7,423 nucleotides of DNA from an uncultured Gemmataceae bacterium (GTDB lineage: Bacteria; Planctomycetota; Planctomycetia; Gemmatales; Gemmataceae), in contig CAKZUU010000087.1 in NCBI GenBank assembly GCA_937922175.1, positions 1-7,423 on the forward strand, written 5' to 3'. Below are positions 1 to 6,007 of this stretch, piece after piece; the first letter of the stretch is position 1; every line of letters begins with the position of its first letter. The notes below the pieces were generated by a model, which saw only the letters and a program-made list of their open reading frames with translations, ran no database searches and was not told the DNA's origin. Both the position numbers and the translations under genes were made by a program.

Positions 1-51
1 AAACGCGCCCTTCTGATCGCTGCCGGGGCGAATCGCTATTGGGAGGCCTGA
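1..51 (+). CDS. C-terminal end of an unknown upstream gene (partial)
   Basis: The frame beginning at base 1 is open and ends at TGA 49-51, giving the tail KRALLIAAGANRYWEA. Only 16 residues are visible, so no family can be assigned. Two things suggest it is a real gene end. It reads like ordinary protein sequence, and its stop lies one base before the GTG start of the next gene, whose Shine-Dalgarno sequence sits inside this tail. That is the arrangement expected of two translationally coupled genes in one operon. It could still be a chance open stretch. Confidence 0.45.
   Translation, partial: KRALLIAAGANRYWEA
41..46 (+). promoter_or_regulatory. Shine-Dalgarno sequence that fixes a GTG start
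   Basis: GGGAGG lies 6 nt before the GTG at 53. It is a near-ideal ribosome binding site at the right distance, and it decides the start of the 72-aa gene. The ATG at 51 is followed at once by TGA and cannot be used, and an in-frame TGA at 14-16 limits extension upstream. Confidence 0.7.
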
Positions 52-52
52 T

Positions 53-271
53 GTGAACCCCTTGACCGTCCTTCCCGGATCGCGATGCATGCATTTTTGC
101 TCGAAAGCTCTGTCGGTCTTCGGCGAAAACTACGCGGTCGATGCCGACTTCCAAGCGGGGATCGACCAAACCTGGTGCGTCGTGACGGCGAAACCGATCG
201 GGCCGGACGAAGGAGATGTCGGTTGGGTTGAATGTTCCAATGCCGAGCGGGCATGTTTTCGAGCATATTAG
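53..271 (+). CDS. Small cysteine-rich conserved hypothetical protein (72 aa)
   Basis: This is a 72-residue protein with a GTG start and the stop TAG at 269-271. It has no signal peptide or membrane segment, so it is probably cytoplasmic. It has five cysteines, C12, C16, C42, C61 and C68. The first pair forms CMHFC with a histidine at position 14, a spacing that could bind a metal. The protein also has a motif PIGPDEGDV and a segment CSNAERACF. The overall pattern (NPLTVLP near the N-terminus, then SKALSVFG and DADFQAG) resembles short hypothetical proteins I associate with planctomycetes, but I know of no function for them. The gene follows the upstream gene after one base and is probably cotranslated with it. 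About 180 nt separate it from the next gene, which seems to have its own promoter. It is a real gene with good probability; metal binding is inference. Confidence 0.7.
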   Translation: MNPLTVLPGSRCMHFCSKALSVFGENYAVDADFQAGIDQTWCVVTAKPIGPDEGDVGWVECSNAERACFRAY

Positions 272-339
272 GAACCTCACGGCATTCGAGGCGATCTCAA
301 ACTTCGAACAATGTGGGCTGCCGCCGACGCCGAGCGCAT

Positions 340-368
340 TTGGGAATCCGATGCGCGTGAGCTAAAAT
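340..368 (+). promoter_or_regulatory. Candidate sigma-70-type promoter for the caspase-like gene
   Basis: A -35-like TTGGGA (340-345, 4 of 6 consensus bases) is followed after 17 nt by a -10-like TAAAAT (363-368, 5 of 6). Transcription would start near 375, giving a leader of about 80 nt before the ATG at 454. The ATG at 367 overlaps the -10 box, which is a further reason not to use it as the start codon. The spacing is ideal and the -35 is weak. Planctomycete promoter consensus is poorly defined, so this remains a prediction. Confidence 0.45.
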
Positions 369-374
369 GAAGGC

Positions 375-410
375 GGGCGGAAACGGCTGGGGGTGCTTCG
401 GGGTGCGGGG
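375..410 (+). other. G-rich leader with four G-runs (possible G-quadruplex)
   Basis: Four runs of three or more G occur at 375-377, 389-393, 400-403 and 407-410, separated by 11, 6 and 3 nt. This fits a loose G-quadruplex pattern with one long loop. It lies on the non-template strand inside the predicted 5' leader, so the same structure could form in the mRNA. A direct repeat GGGGTGC (390-396 and 400-406) is part of it. In GC-rich DNA such runs also arise by chance, so function is unproven. Confidence 0.3.
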
Positions 411-453
411 CTTCCGGTGGCATCCTCGTTTCAGGCTCGCGGGAGACTCGTCC

Positions 454-2715
454 ATGCCCGCTCCGTTGGTCACCTCGTGCCCAGGTTGCGGAAAATCCAT
501 CAAGTACCCTGAACGTGCGGTCGGCAAGTCGATCCGCTGCCGTTACTGCGGCACTGTGTCGAAGGCTCCCGCTTCCTCCAAGCCGACGGACGCCCCTCAA
601 GATGAGACGTCATCGCACCCGTCGGCCGATGCGACACGTGAAGAGAAACGGATCTCGCGGCGCCCAATCCCTGTTGCCGCACCGGCCAGACCGACCCCGC
701 CTTCGGTTGCTTCTTCGCCGATGCCAGGAAGGCCCGCGATCGGGCACCAACTCGGCGAAGCGGGTTCCCCCGTGATCATTTCTCAACCACGGTTGCGACG
801 CAAATTTCCCGTCACTCTTGTCGTGCTCACCGCCTTGGGAATCATCGCGATCTGCAGTGCGATTACCGGAAGTGTGATCGCATTCGTCGCACGGCACCAT
901 CATGGCACAGCGACAGGGGAGGCGGAGCCTCCGCGAGATCCAGCCGCCCTCGCATCCCGCGATACCCAGCCCGCTGCGTCGGTCGTGACCGGCGATTACC
1001 CGCGTCGAATTTTAGCCATCGGTGTCCACAATTACATTTTTGCCAATCCGACGAGTTATGGGTTTGATGCCAGCGGTCTGGTCAAACGGGATTTGGGCAA
1101 AACGGTCGAAAAACTCGCCAGTCGATTTCGTGTCCCCGACTCGCAGGTGTTCGAATTAAGCGATGGGGCGATGGAACCGCGACGCCGGATTCCCTTGAAG
1201 CCGGTCATCGAGCAATCGATCCAGCGTTTCGTGGAGACGTCGCGAAAGCAGGATCGCATCATTTTGCTGTTGTGCGCTCACACCGTCGAGATCGAGGGCG
1301 TTCCCTACGTCGTCCCCTTGGAAGGCGACCTGACCGATCCAAAGACGCTCATTCCCCTGGAGTGGATTTTGAAGCAGCTGGCTTCATGCCGCGCCCAACA
1401 GAAGTGGCTCATCGCTGATTTCAATCGCTACGACCGCGGCCGAGGCGTCGAATTGCCCCACGGAGGCAAGCTGGCCGCGAGTACGGCCCAATTGCTGAAA
1501 AACCCGCCCCCGGGCGTTCAGGTCTGGAGTGCCTGTTCGGAGGGGGAGTACTCGTATGAGTTCGACGATTATTACGAATTTCGAGATGGCAACCGGATCC
1601 AGGGGATCAAGGGCGGCGTTTTCTTGTCGATGTTCTCCGTCGTCTTTATGCAAGGGCTGGGAGGGAAAACTCAATCACCTTCCGACAGCTTGCCCATCGA
1701 GGATTTGGCGAAGAAGGTGAACGAGCTGACACAGCGTCTCTCGGAGGAATTGGAGGATCCCGAGGACAATTCCGAGAGCGCACCGGGAAAATCGTCCGCG
1801 GAAGCAGGCGACGGTAAGCCGAGATCGCGGGTGAAACAATCGCCCTTCATCTCGGGAAGTCCTGCAACCGAGACGGTGCCTTACGATCCAACGGAGGCGG
1901 TACCCCCCTCGCTGGTAATCCCGACGCCGAGGGAAGTTTTCGGCGAACGGTTAGCGTCGGTCAACGAGGTTCGTCAGCTGGTCGATTTCTTCCTTCTTCC
2001 ACCGATCAAGGAAGCGCGGAAGACGGCATCCGGTATCCGATTCGACGAGATTTTCCCGTTTCGGAAAGACCTGCTGGATGAGTACCGAAATCACATGACG
2101 GCGGAGCAGGTTCGTCAACAGGCTGCACAATACCCGGTGCGTGCTGCGGTGGTCCATGCTCTGGAGCAGATCCGCGGCTTGGAGTCCGGGGAGGTGGCCC
2201 TGCCGGCCACATTAACCGAGGCCGATCGCTCGGATTCAGCAAAGGCGAATTTCGCTCGAATGCAGCGAGCCCCGGCTCGGGTCATGAACGTTCTCGAAGA
2301 ACTCGACCAGGAATTGGAAAGGGCATTGGAACATCGAGATGCCGAAAAGTCGAAGTTTTGGCAGTTGACCTTCGATTACGTCCGCGCTCAGGTCAAGGCG
2401 CGACATGTGTATGTGAACGAATACACAAACGCTTTTGGTATCGTTCGGCGAGATCGTTTACCGGCCCTTGATCCGCAAAAAGGCCATGTCGGCTGGCGTC
2501 TGGCGTCGCAGGAGACGCTCTCCACGAATGACAACGCCATGAAAGAACGGCGAAAAGAAGTGCGGAAGATCTACGACAGCATCATCCGCGAACATCCTGA
2601 CACACCCTGGGCGATTGTCGCGAAACGTGAACGGAACATCGCGTTGGGTCTGCGCTGGGAGCCGTATGCACGTCCGAAGTCCGAGCAGCTCGAGACCGTC
2701 GCGGATTCCCGATAA
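454..2715 (+). CDS. Zinc-ribbon, membrane and caspase-like (pseudo-peptidase C14) protein, 753 aa
   Basis: Residues are numbered from the ATG at 454, chosen because GGGAG (441-445) precedes it at a good distance and because the zinc ribbon starts just after it. The frame is open back to an ATG at 367, but that stretch overlaps the promoter and looks non-coding. Domains in order are as follows. A zinc ribbon has C9, C12, C29 and C32. A Pro/Ser-rich linker runs to about 115. One membrane segment lies at about 120-146 (TLVVLTALGIIAICSAITGS onward), so the rest is probably outside the cytoplasm. A caspase-like domain spans about 182-405, with the dyad histidine in LLLCAHT (H276). The catalytic-cysteine position reads IADFNRYD, with N324 where the family normally has Cys. 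A strand VWSACSEGEYSYE follows (355-367). After an acidic linker, a helical region (about 500-745) contains FWQLTFDYVRAQVKARHVYV and ends near TPWAIVAKRERNIALGL. This tail resembles the C-termini of other planctomycete caspase-like proteins. Caspase-like folds cleave after Arg/Lys or Asp, but this one is likely inactive as a protease. Confidence 0.8.
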   Translation: MPAPLVTSCPGCGKSIKYPERAVGKSIRCRYCGTVSKAPASSKPTDAPQDETSSHPSADATREEKRISRRPIPVAAPARPTPPSVASSPMPGRPAIGHQLGEAGSPVIISQPRLRRKFPVTLVVLTALGIIAICSAITGSVIAFVARHHHGTATGEAEPPRDPAALASRDTQPAASVVTGDYPRRILAIGVHNYIFANPTSYGFDASGLVKRDLGKTVEKLASRFRVPDSQVFELSDGAMEPRRRIPLKPVIEQSIQRFVETSRKQDRIILLLCAHTVEIEGVPYVVPLEGDLTDPKTLIPLEWILKQLASCRAQQKWLIADFNRYDRGRGVELPHGGKLAASTAQLLKNPPPGVQVWSACSEGEYSYEFDDYYEFRDGNRIQGIKGGVFLSMFSVVFMQGLGGKTQSPSDSLPIEDLAKKVNELTQRLSEELEDPEDNSESAPGKSSAEAGDGKPRSRVKQSPFISGSPATETVPYDPTEAVPPSLVIPTPREVFGERLASVNEVRQLVDFFLLPPIKEARKTASGIRFDEIFPFRKDLLDEYRNHMTAEQVRQQAAQYPVRAAVVHALEQIRGLESGEVALPATLTEADRSDSAKANFARMQRAPARVMNVLEELDQELERALEHRDAEKSKFWQLTFDYVRAQVKARHVYVNEYTNAFGIVRRDRLPALDPQKGHVGWRLASQETLSTNDNAMKERRKEVRKIYDSIIREHPDTPWAIVAKRERNIALGLRWEPYARPKSEQLETVADSR

Positions 2716-2754
2716 ATCCGCTGGGCAGAGTTTGGCTCGTCCCTCGATATTCTC

Positions 2755-2760
2755 TTGACG
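2755..2760 (+). promoter_or_regulatory. Possible -35 box before the DUF1326 gene
   Basis: TTGACG matches 5 of 6 bases of the -35 consensus. No good -10 lies 16-18 nt downstream; the nearest AT-rich hexamer, AATACA at 2781-2786, is 20 nt away and matches only 3 of 6. A second -35-like TTGAAA occurs at 2766-2771, also without a clear partner. The 116-nt gap therefore gives only weak evidence for a separate promoter, and readthrough from the caspase-like gene is equally possible. I saw no terminator hairpin in the gap. Confidence 0.2.
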
Positions 2761-2818
2761 TGATCTTGAAAGCCCCAAACAATACAGGGAGGATCCTTCC
2801 TGTTGGCGAGTCTCCCCC

Positions 2819-2823
2819 GGAGG
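2819..2823 (+). promoter_or_regulatory. Shine-Dalgarno sequence that fixes the GTG start of the DUF1326 gene
   Basis: GGAGG sits 8 nt before GTG 2832. The next in-frame ATG, at 2841, would be 17 nt away, which is too far. The longer reading from GTG 2760 would put about 24 hydrophilic residues in front of the signal peptide. The ribosome binding site therefore supports GTG 2832. Confidence 0.65.
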
Positions 2824-2831
2824 TTGGTGCC

Positions 2832-3485
2832 GTGAAGAACATGTGTGTTTGCGCCATTTTTCTGTCGGTCGTTGTAGGTGCACGTGCTGAAATTCGGGGA
2901 ACCTATGTCGAAGCGCGAACCTGCGACATTTACACCGGACCTTGTTTTGCCAACGCCGACACCGCCTTGGGTGGCAAGCATGCGGTGCTGGCCTGGAAGG
3001 TGGATTCGGGACAATTCGGGAACGTGCGGCTGGATGGTTTGGGGGTCGTGGCTGTGGTGGCCACCCAGGAGACGTTGGGGCTGAAACAGACCCTGCCTAG
3101 CAAAGCGGTTCTGATCGTCGATGCCCGAGCCGATGCCCAACAGCGCCAGGCCCTCATCGAGTTCGCCAAGACGCAGACAGGTGGTTTGCTCGATCACATC
3201 ATCGACGTGAAGTCGGCCAAGGTCGAATTGCAGGCTTGTGAATGCACCGGGAACGCTTGCTTCCGGATGAAAGCAGGCGACGCTCGCATCGAAACGAAAT
3301 GTCTTGACGCCCACTACGACAAGGTCTGCGGCAATGAATCGGCCTTTTACCCTCCCTTGGCCAACAATGTCGAGGCTCGACCCGCCATGACCGTCGAACA
3401 CTCCTTCACGGGAACGGCATTCAACGAAACCTGGCGAGATACAATTCGCCGCGGGGCCTACGTGGGCAAATTCCACGCCCGTTGA
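2832..3485 (+). CDS. Secreted DUF1326-domain protein with Cys-rich C-terminal extension (217 aa)
   Basis: The N-terminus, MKNMCVCAIFLSVVVGARA, reads as a signal peptide with likely cleavage after ARA (residue 19). The protein therefore probably acts outside the cytoplasm. The mature part opens with EIRGTYVEARTCDIYTGPCF, where C31 and C38 match the N-terminal cysteine motif of DUF1326 proteins. It continues with the family's usual blocks: an AVLAWKVDSG strand (51-60), VRLDGLGVVAVV (65-76), and the segment VDARADAQQRQALIEF (96-111). The DUF1326 core ends near residue 134. After it comes an extension with CECTGNACF (C136, C138, C143), C157 and C166. That makes seven cysteines in the mature protein, enough for disulfides or metal binding. 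The biochemical role of DUF1326 is not established. The gene lies 116 nt after the caspase-like gene and 101 nt before the next, on the same strand, so cotranscription is plausible. The family call is from recognition of the motifs and is fairly secure; any function would be a guess. Confidence 0.8.
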   Translation: MKNMCVCAIFLSVVVGARAEIRGTYVEARTCDIYTGPCFANADTALGGKHAVLAWKVDSGQFGNVRLDGLGVVAVVATQETLGLKQTLPSKAVLIVDARADAQQRQALIEFAKTQTGGLLDHIIDVKSAKVELQACECTGNACFRMKAGDARIETKCLDAHYDKVCGNESAFYPPLANNVEARPAMTVEHSFTGTAFNETWRDTIRRGAYVGKFHAR

Positions 3486-3586
3486 TCTCAATCCTTCTTA
3501 GCCACTGTCCGTTCGTACCTCCGGATTCCACCGCGGCGGGGGGCGACGGGGTGTTTTTCGACCGCATGCCGATCGGATCTCACATC

Positions 3587-4267
3587 ATGAAGATTCTATG
3601 GTTTGTATGTTCCGCCCTCGTCCTGATGCTGAACTCGGTCGCCGGGTCGGATGAGTTCGGTCACACGGTCAGAGTGGGCAAAGTCGCTCTTCCAAACGAC
3701 CTGAAAGAGTCCATCGCGGCGGAGCTTTCCGACCAAGCGATCCAGATCGCTGATGCTCAGGGCCAGGTTTGGGCGACGTTTTGGTTTCGGAAAGTGCTTC
3801 CCAGTGAAGCCGAATCTGAGCAAGTGAAAAATGGCCTGACCTATCGGGAGATCGCTCCGACGACTCTGGTCGGGGCTGTGCAGTTAGCAAAGACTTGGGG
3901 CGATTTTCGTGACCAGCAAATCGCGGCTGGGGTCTACACCTTGCGGCTTGCCATACAGCCAATGGACGGCGACCATCAAGGAACGGCACCGACGAATGAT
4001 TTCTGCCTTCTCGTGCCGGCGGCGCGCGATGAAAAGCCAGGTCGGATGCCCGTGAAAGAGTTGCATGAGCAGAGTGCTCACGCTTCAGGCGGCACACACC
4101 CGGCCGTCATGCTTCTGTTTCCCAACGATCAACCGGAAGATGCTCCGAAGCTGGTCAGCAAACCTGGGAAGATCATTGCCTTGAATGTCAGACTTCCGGT
4201 GGATGCGAAGGGGACCGCCACGCACTTGGGGTTCAGTCTGGTGGTCGTGGGTCATGCTCCGGAATAA
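3587..4267 (+). CDS. Secreted conserved hypothetical protein, 226 aa
   Basis: The ATG at 3587 is chosen because it starts directly on a signal peptide, MKILWFVCSALVLMLNSVAG, with likely cleavage around residues 19-20. The frame is open further upstream, with an ATG at 3566 and a GTG at 3551, but these only add residues before the signal. No good Shine-Dalgarno is seen for any of them. The mature protein is about 206 residues with a single cysteine, in FCLLVPAA. Recognisable blocks are FWFRKVLPS, VKNGLTYREI, the segment AGVYTLRLAIQPMDGDHQGT, SGGTHPAVMLLFPND and KLVSKPGKI. The AGVYTLRL block recalls beta-sandwich proteins such as DUF2911, which share an AGxYxL phrase, but the resemblance is too short to assign. 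I associate the whole pattern with secreted hypothetical proteins of planctomycetes; no function is known to me. It follows the DUF1326 gene by 101 nt and converges on the kinase gene. Confidence 0.7.
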   Translation: MKILWFVCSALVLMLNSVAGSDEFGHTVRVGKVALPNDLKESIAAELSDQAIQIADAQGQVWATFWFRKVLPSEAESEQVKNGLTYREIAPTTLVGAVQLAKTWGDFRDQQIAAGVYTLRLAIQPMDGDHQGTAPTNDFCLLVPAARDEKPGRMPVKELHEQSAHASGGTHPAVMLLFPNDQPEDAPKLVSKPGKIIALNVRLPVDAKGTATHLGFSLVVVGHAPE

Positions 4268-4296
4268 ACGGAAGCTGCGAGATCAAGGCGAAGACG

Positions 4297-5835
4297 TCAA
4301 GGGGTCGCCAGCCAATAAGCGCCGGCCGCCGCAATGACGATCGAGAGCGTCGCCATCAGAGTGAAGAGGACAGCGAGACCGAACCAAGACCGCCGACCTT
4401 TGGGGTGTGGCGTGGGCACGGTATCGTCGTTGGCCCGCAGATGAGTGGCAGACGGTCGCTCGGTGAGAGGATCTCCAGCGGGGAGAACATGCTGGCGCAA
4501 CGTGGGAACTGGGGCGGTGTCTGCCGATGGATTTCGCAAGGATTGCGTCGGTGGAGGGGGAGGTGGTTTTATGCCCCCTCCGAACGAGAAATCGACTTTC
4601 GCTGGCTGGACCACGGGCTTCGCAACTGGACTGCTTCCCGGCATCCCCCCCGCAGCGACGGGCGGAACAGTCGGGGCGGGCGGCCGTGGCGGAATCACGA
4701 CGGATGGGAGCGATCCTCGCCCGCTGTTGCTGGTCGCCAACGGCACCCCTTGGGCAGCCGGGCAAAGGCGGGGAATCTCCTGCTCGGCCGGCGGGGGAAT
4801 CGGTGTGGCGGTGAAAGGCTCCAAGGCTTCTGCCACTTCTCGGGGCCAACGGAATCGGGCATCCAATGATTTCGCCATCATTCGCTCGACGATGGCGACG
4901 ATTTCAGGTGCCACATCGTTGCGATACGCGTTAATCGACTTCGGTTCGCGCGTCTGATGCCAAATCAACTTCTGCGCAACCGTTCCTTGAGGAAAGGGCG
5001 GTTGGCCGGTCAACAGAAAGTAGAACGTCCCGCCCAGGCTGTAAATATCGGCTCGGATGTCAACAGAGTGGCTGTCGACAGCCTGCTCCGGGGCAAGATA
5101 GTCGGCGGTTCCCAGAACCGTCTCATCGTATTGCTTGGTCAGCAAGTCTTCGTGATCGTGGAAGAATCGGGCCAGGCCCATGTCCAGGATTTTCACCACT
5201 CCTTGTCGATCGACCAGCAGATTGCTTGGCTTGATGTCGCGATGCAAAACGCCGGCCGCGTCAAAGGCGTGCTGGAGTCCCAAAGCTGCCTGACGAATGT
5301 AATGGCAGGCACGAAGAGGCGGCAAAGGGCCGATTCTTTTCACGAGGTCTTGCAGATTCACACCATCAACGTATTCCATCACGATGAAGTGGAGTTGGTC
5401 ATCCTGATCCACGTCAAAAGCCCGAACGATGTTGACGTGATCAAGGGCCGCCACGACGCGGGCCTCGCGGTGGAATCGCTCCAGTGAAGAGGCTTCCTCC
5501 GCACGAGCAGTGGGCAGTACTTTGACGGCAACTCGGCGCTTCATGATTTTGTGCTCGCACAAAAACACTTGCGCCATGCCGCCGTGCCCCAGCCTCTCCA
5601 GGACCTTGTATTTACCGATAAAAAATCGCTTCCAACGCCCGGCCAGCAGATTTTCTGCTTGAAATTGGGTCAGCAAACCGTCGCGGATCATCTGGGCCGC
5701 ACATTTCCGTGGATCGGTCGGTGTCGGTTGGACTGACTGGATCTGCCGCAGATACTCGTTTAATCGCGAGTCCTCGACGACCCCGCTTTTCCGGATCAAG
5801 TCGGCGAGTTCAGCAATGGTCGTGGGACTGGGCAT
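4297..5835 (-). CDS. Ser/Thr protein kinase with C-terminal membrane anchor (512 aa)
   Basis: It phosphorylates Ser/Thr on target proteins using ATP. The catalytic core spans about residues 75-340. It has the glycine loop GHGGMAQV (83-90), the ATP-binding Lys in VAVKVL (K105), a likely alpha-C Glu (E124), and the catalytic loop HRDIKPSN (198-205, D200, RD type). The metal-binding motif is DMG instead of DFG (218-220), a variant that keeps the Asp. GTADYLAPEQ (242-251) and DIRADIYSLG (259-268) follow. All residues needed for activity are visible. Residues 1-74 form the N-terminal extension seen in many planctomycete kinases (GLLTQFQAENLLAGRW). After the kinase comes a long Pro-rich linker (about 343-480, with six prolines at 424-429). 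A single membrane segment lies at about 484-509, and only three residues follow it. The kinase would therefore face the cytoplasm, with no outside sensor domain. It starts at ATG 5835-5833; upstream AAGG is a weak ribosome site. It converges with the 226-aa gene across 29 nt, where I see no terminator hairpin. Confidence 0.92.
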   Translation of the reverse strand: MPSPTTIAELADLIRKSGVVEDSRLNEYLRQIQSVQPTPTDPRKCAAQMIRDGLLTQFQAENLLAGRWKRFFIGKYKVLERLGHGGMAQVFLCEHKIMKRRVAVKVLPTARAEEASSLERFHREARVVAALDHVNIVRAFDVDQDDQLHFIVMEYVDGVNLQDLVKRIGPLPPLRACHYIRQAALGLQHAFDAAGVLHRDIKPSNLLVDRQGVVKILDMGLARFFHDHEDLLTKQYDETVLGTADYLAPEQAVDSHSVDIRADIYSLGGTFYFLLTGQPPFPQGTVAQKLIWHQTREPKSINAYRNDVAPEIVAIVERMMAKSLDARFRWPREVAEALEPFTATPIPPPAEQEIPRLCPAAQGVPLATSNSGRGSLPSVVIPPRPPAPTVPPVAAGGMPGSSPVAKPVVQPAKVDFSFGGGIKPPPPPPTQSLRNPSADTAPVPTLRQHVLPAGDPLTERPSATHLRANDDTVPTPHPKGRRSWFGLAVLFTLMATLSIVIAAAGAYWLATP

Positions 5836-5846
5836 TCAACCGCCTT

Positions 5847-5861
5847 ACGGCAAGGTGCCGT
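5847..5861 (-). promoter_or_regulatory. Small hairpin in the kinase leader
   Basis: ACGGCA (5847-5852) and TGCCGT (5856-5861) are perfect inverted copies around a 3-nt loop. They end 12 bases before the kinase start codon. In the kinase mRNA this would form a 6-bp stem close to the ribosome binding region and could affect translation. A stem of this size in GC-rich DNA can also arise by chance. Confidence 0.3.
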
Positions 5862-5882
5862 GTCTACCTGGGCTTGTCGGTT

Positions 5883-5912
5883 CAATGGGCGCTCACCGTC
5901 ATCTGCCCATTG
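5883..5912. promoter_or_regulatory. 8-bp inverted repeat in the divergent promoter region (operator candidate)
   Basis: CAATGGGC (5883-5890) and GCCCATTG (5905-5912) are perfect inverted copies separated by 14 nt. The arm centres are 22 bp apart, about two helical turns, as expected for a dimeric regulator binding one face of DNA. The repeat sits between two divergent genes and covers the predicted transcription start of the kinase, a classical repressor position. It could instead form a hairpin in the kinase leader, but no T-run follows, so a terminator is unlikely. No regulator gene is visible in the window. Confidence 0.4.
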
Positions 5913-5914
5913 CC

Positions 5915-5942
5915 AGTATAGTTCACATCCTGACGATGTCCG
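5915..5942 (-). promoter_or_regulatory. Candidate sigma-70-type promoter for the kinase gene
   Basis: Read on the minus strand, CGGACA (5942-5937, 4 of 6 -35 bases) is followed after 16 nt by TATACT (5920-5915, 5 of 6 -10 bases). Transcription would start near 5908, giving a leader of about 70 nt that contains the small hairpin at 5861-5847. For the opposite gene I found no convincing promoter. A TTGCCA at 5910-5915 has only a poor -10 partner. Confidence 0.4.
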
Positions 5943-5996
5943 GTAGAAATCTCCGCTTCGTTTCCAGAAAATGACAGAGCACCACCAATCCTCTCC

Positions 5997-6000
5997 AGGG
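5997..6000 (+). promoter_or_regulatory. Ribosome binding site before the oxidoreductase start
   Basis: AGGG lies 7 nt before ATG 6008. An in-frame TGA at 6002-6004 sits just upstream of that ATG, so the start cannot be further left. The ATG at 6001 is in a different frame. Confidence 0.5.
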
Positions 6001-6007
6001 ATGATTC

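Noticed and set aside
239..253. Inverted repeat ATGCC/GGCAT followed by a short T-run, resembling a terminator
   Set aside because: It is only 5 bp, lies inside the 72-aa coding region, and is followed by just four T.
367..453. An N-terminal extension of 29 codons for the caspase-like protein
   Set aside because: The ATG at 367 overlaps the predicted -10 box, has no ribosome site, and the extension is Gly/Arg/Trp-rich. ATG 454 has GGGAG upstream and leads straight into the zinc ribbon.
2571..3491. A 306-codon minus-strand open frame opposite the DUF1326 gene
   Set aside because: It covers the end of the caspase-like gene, the gap and the whole DUF1326 gene. It shows no domain, and the plus strand has a signal peptide, a Shine-Dalgarno and family motifs.
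3486..3586. Possible small gene or structured RNA in the 101-nt gap before the 226-aa gene
   Set aside because: The gap holds a GC-rich tract around CCGCGG but no convincing promoter, hairpin or ribosome site. The open frame there only extends the 226-aa gene upstream of its signal peptide.
4268..4296. A bidirectional terminator between the convergent 226-aa and kinase genes
   Set aside because: The 29-nt gap has no inverted repeat of useful length and no T-run on either strand.
4283..4957. Open frames on both strands (minus 4283-4849, plus 4405-4957) across the kinase linker
   Set aside because: They overlap the Pro-rich linker and membrane segment of the kinase. The Gly/Arg/Pro-rich translations are what out-of-frame reading of a GC-rich linker gives.
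4957..5487. A 176-codon plus-strand frame antisense to the kinase core
   Set aside because: It is opposite the most conserved part of the kinase, including HRDIKPSN and GTADYLAPEQ, so the frame is a by-product of that coding sequence.
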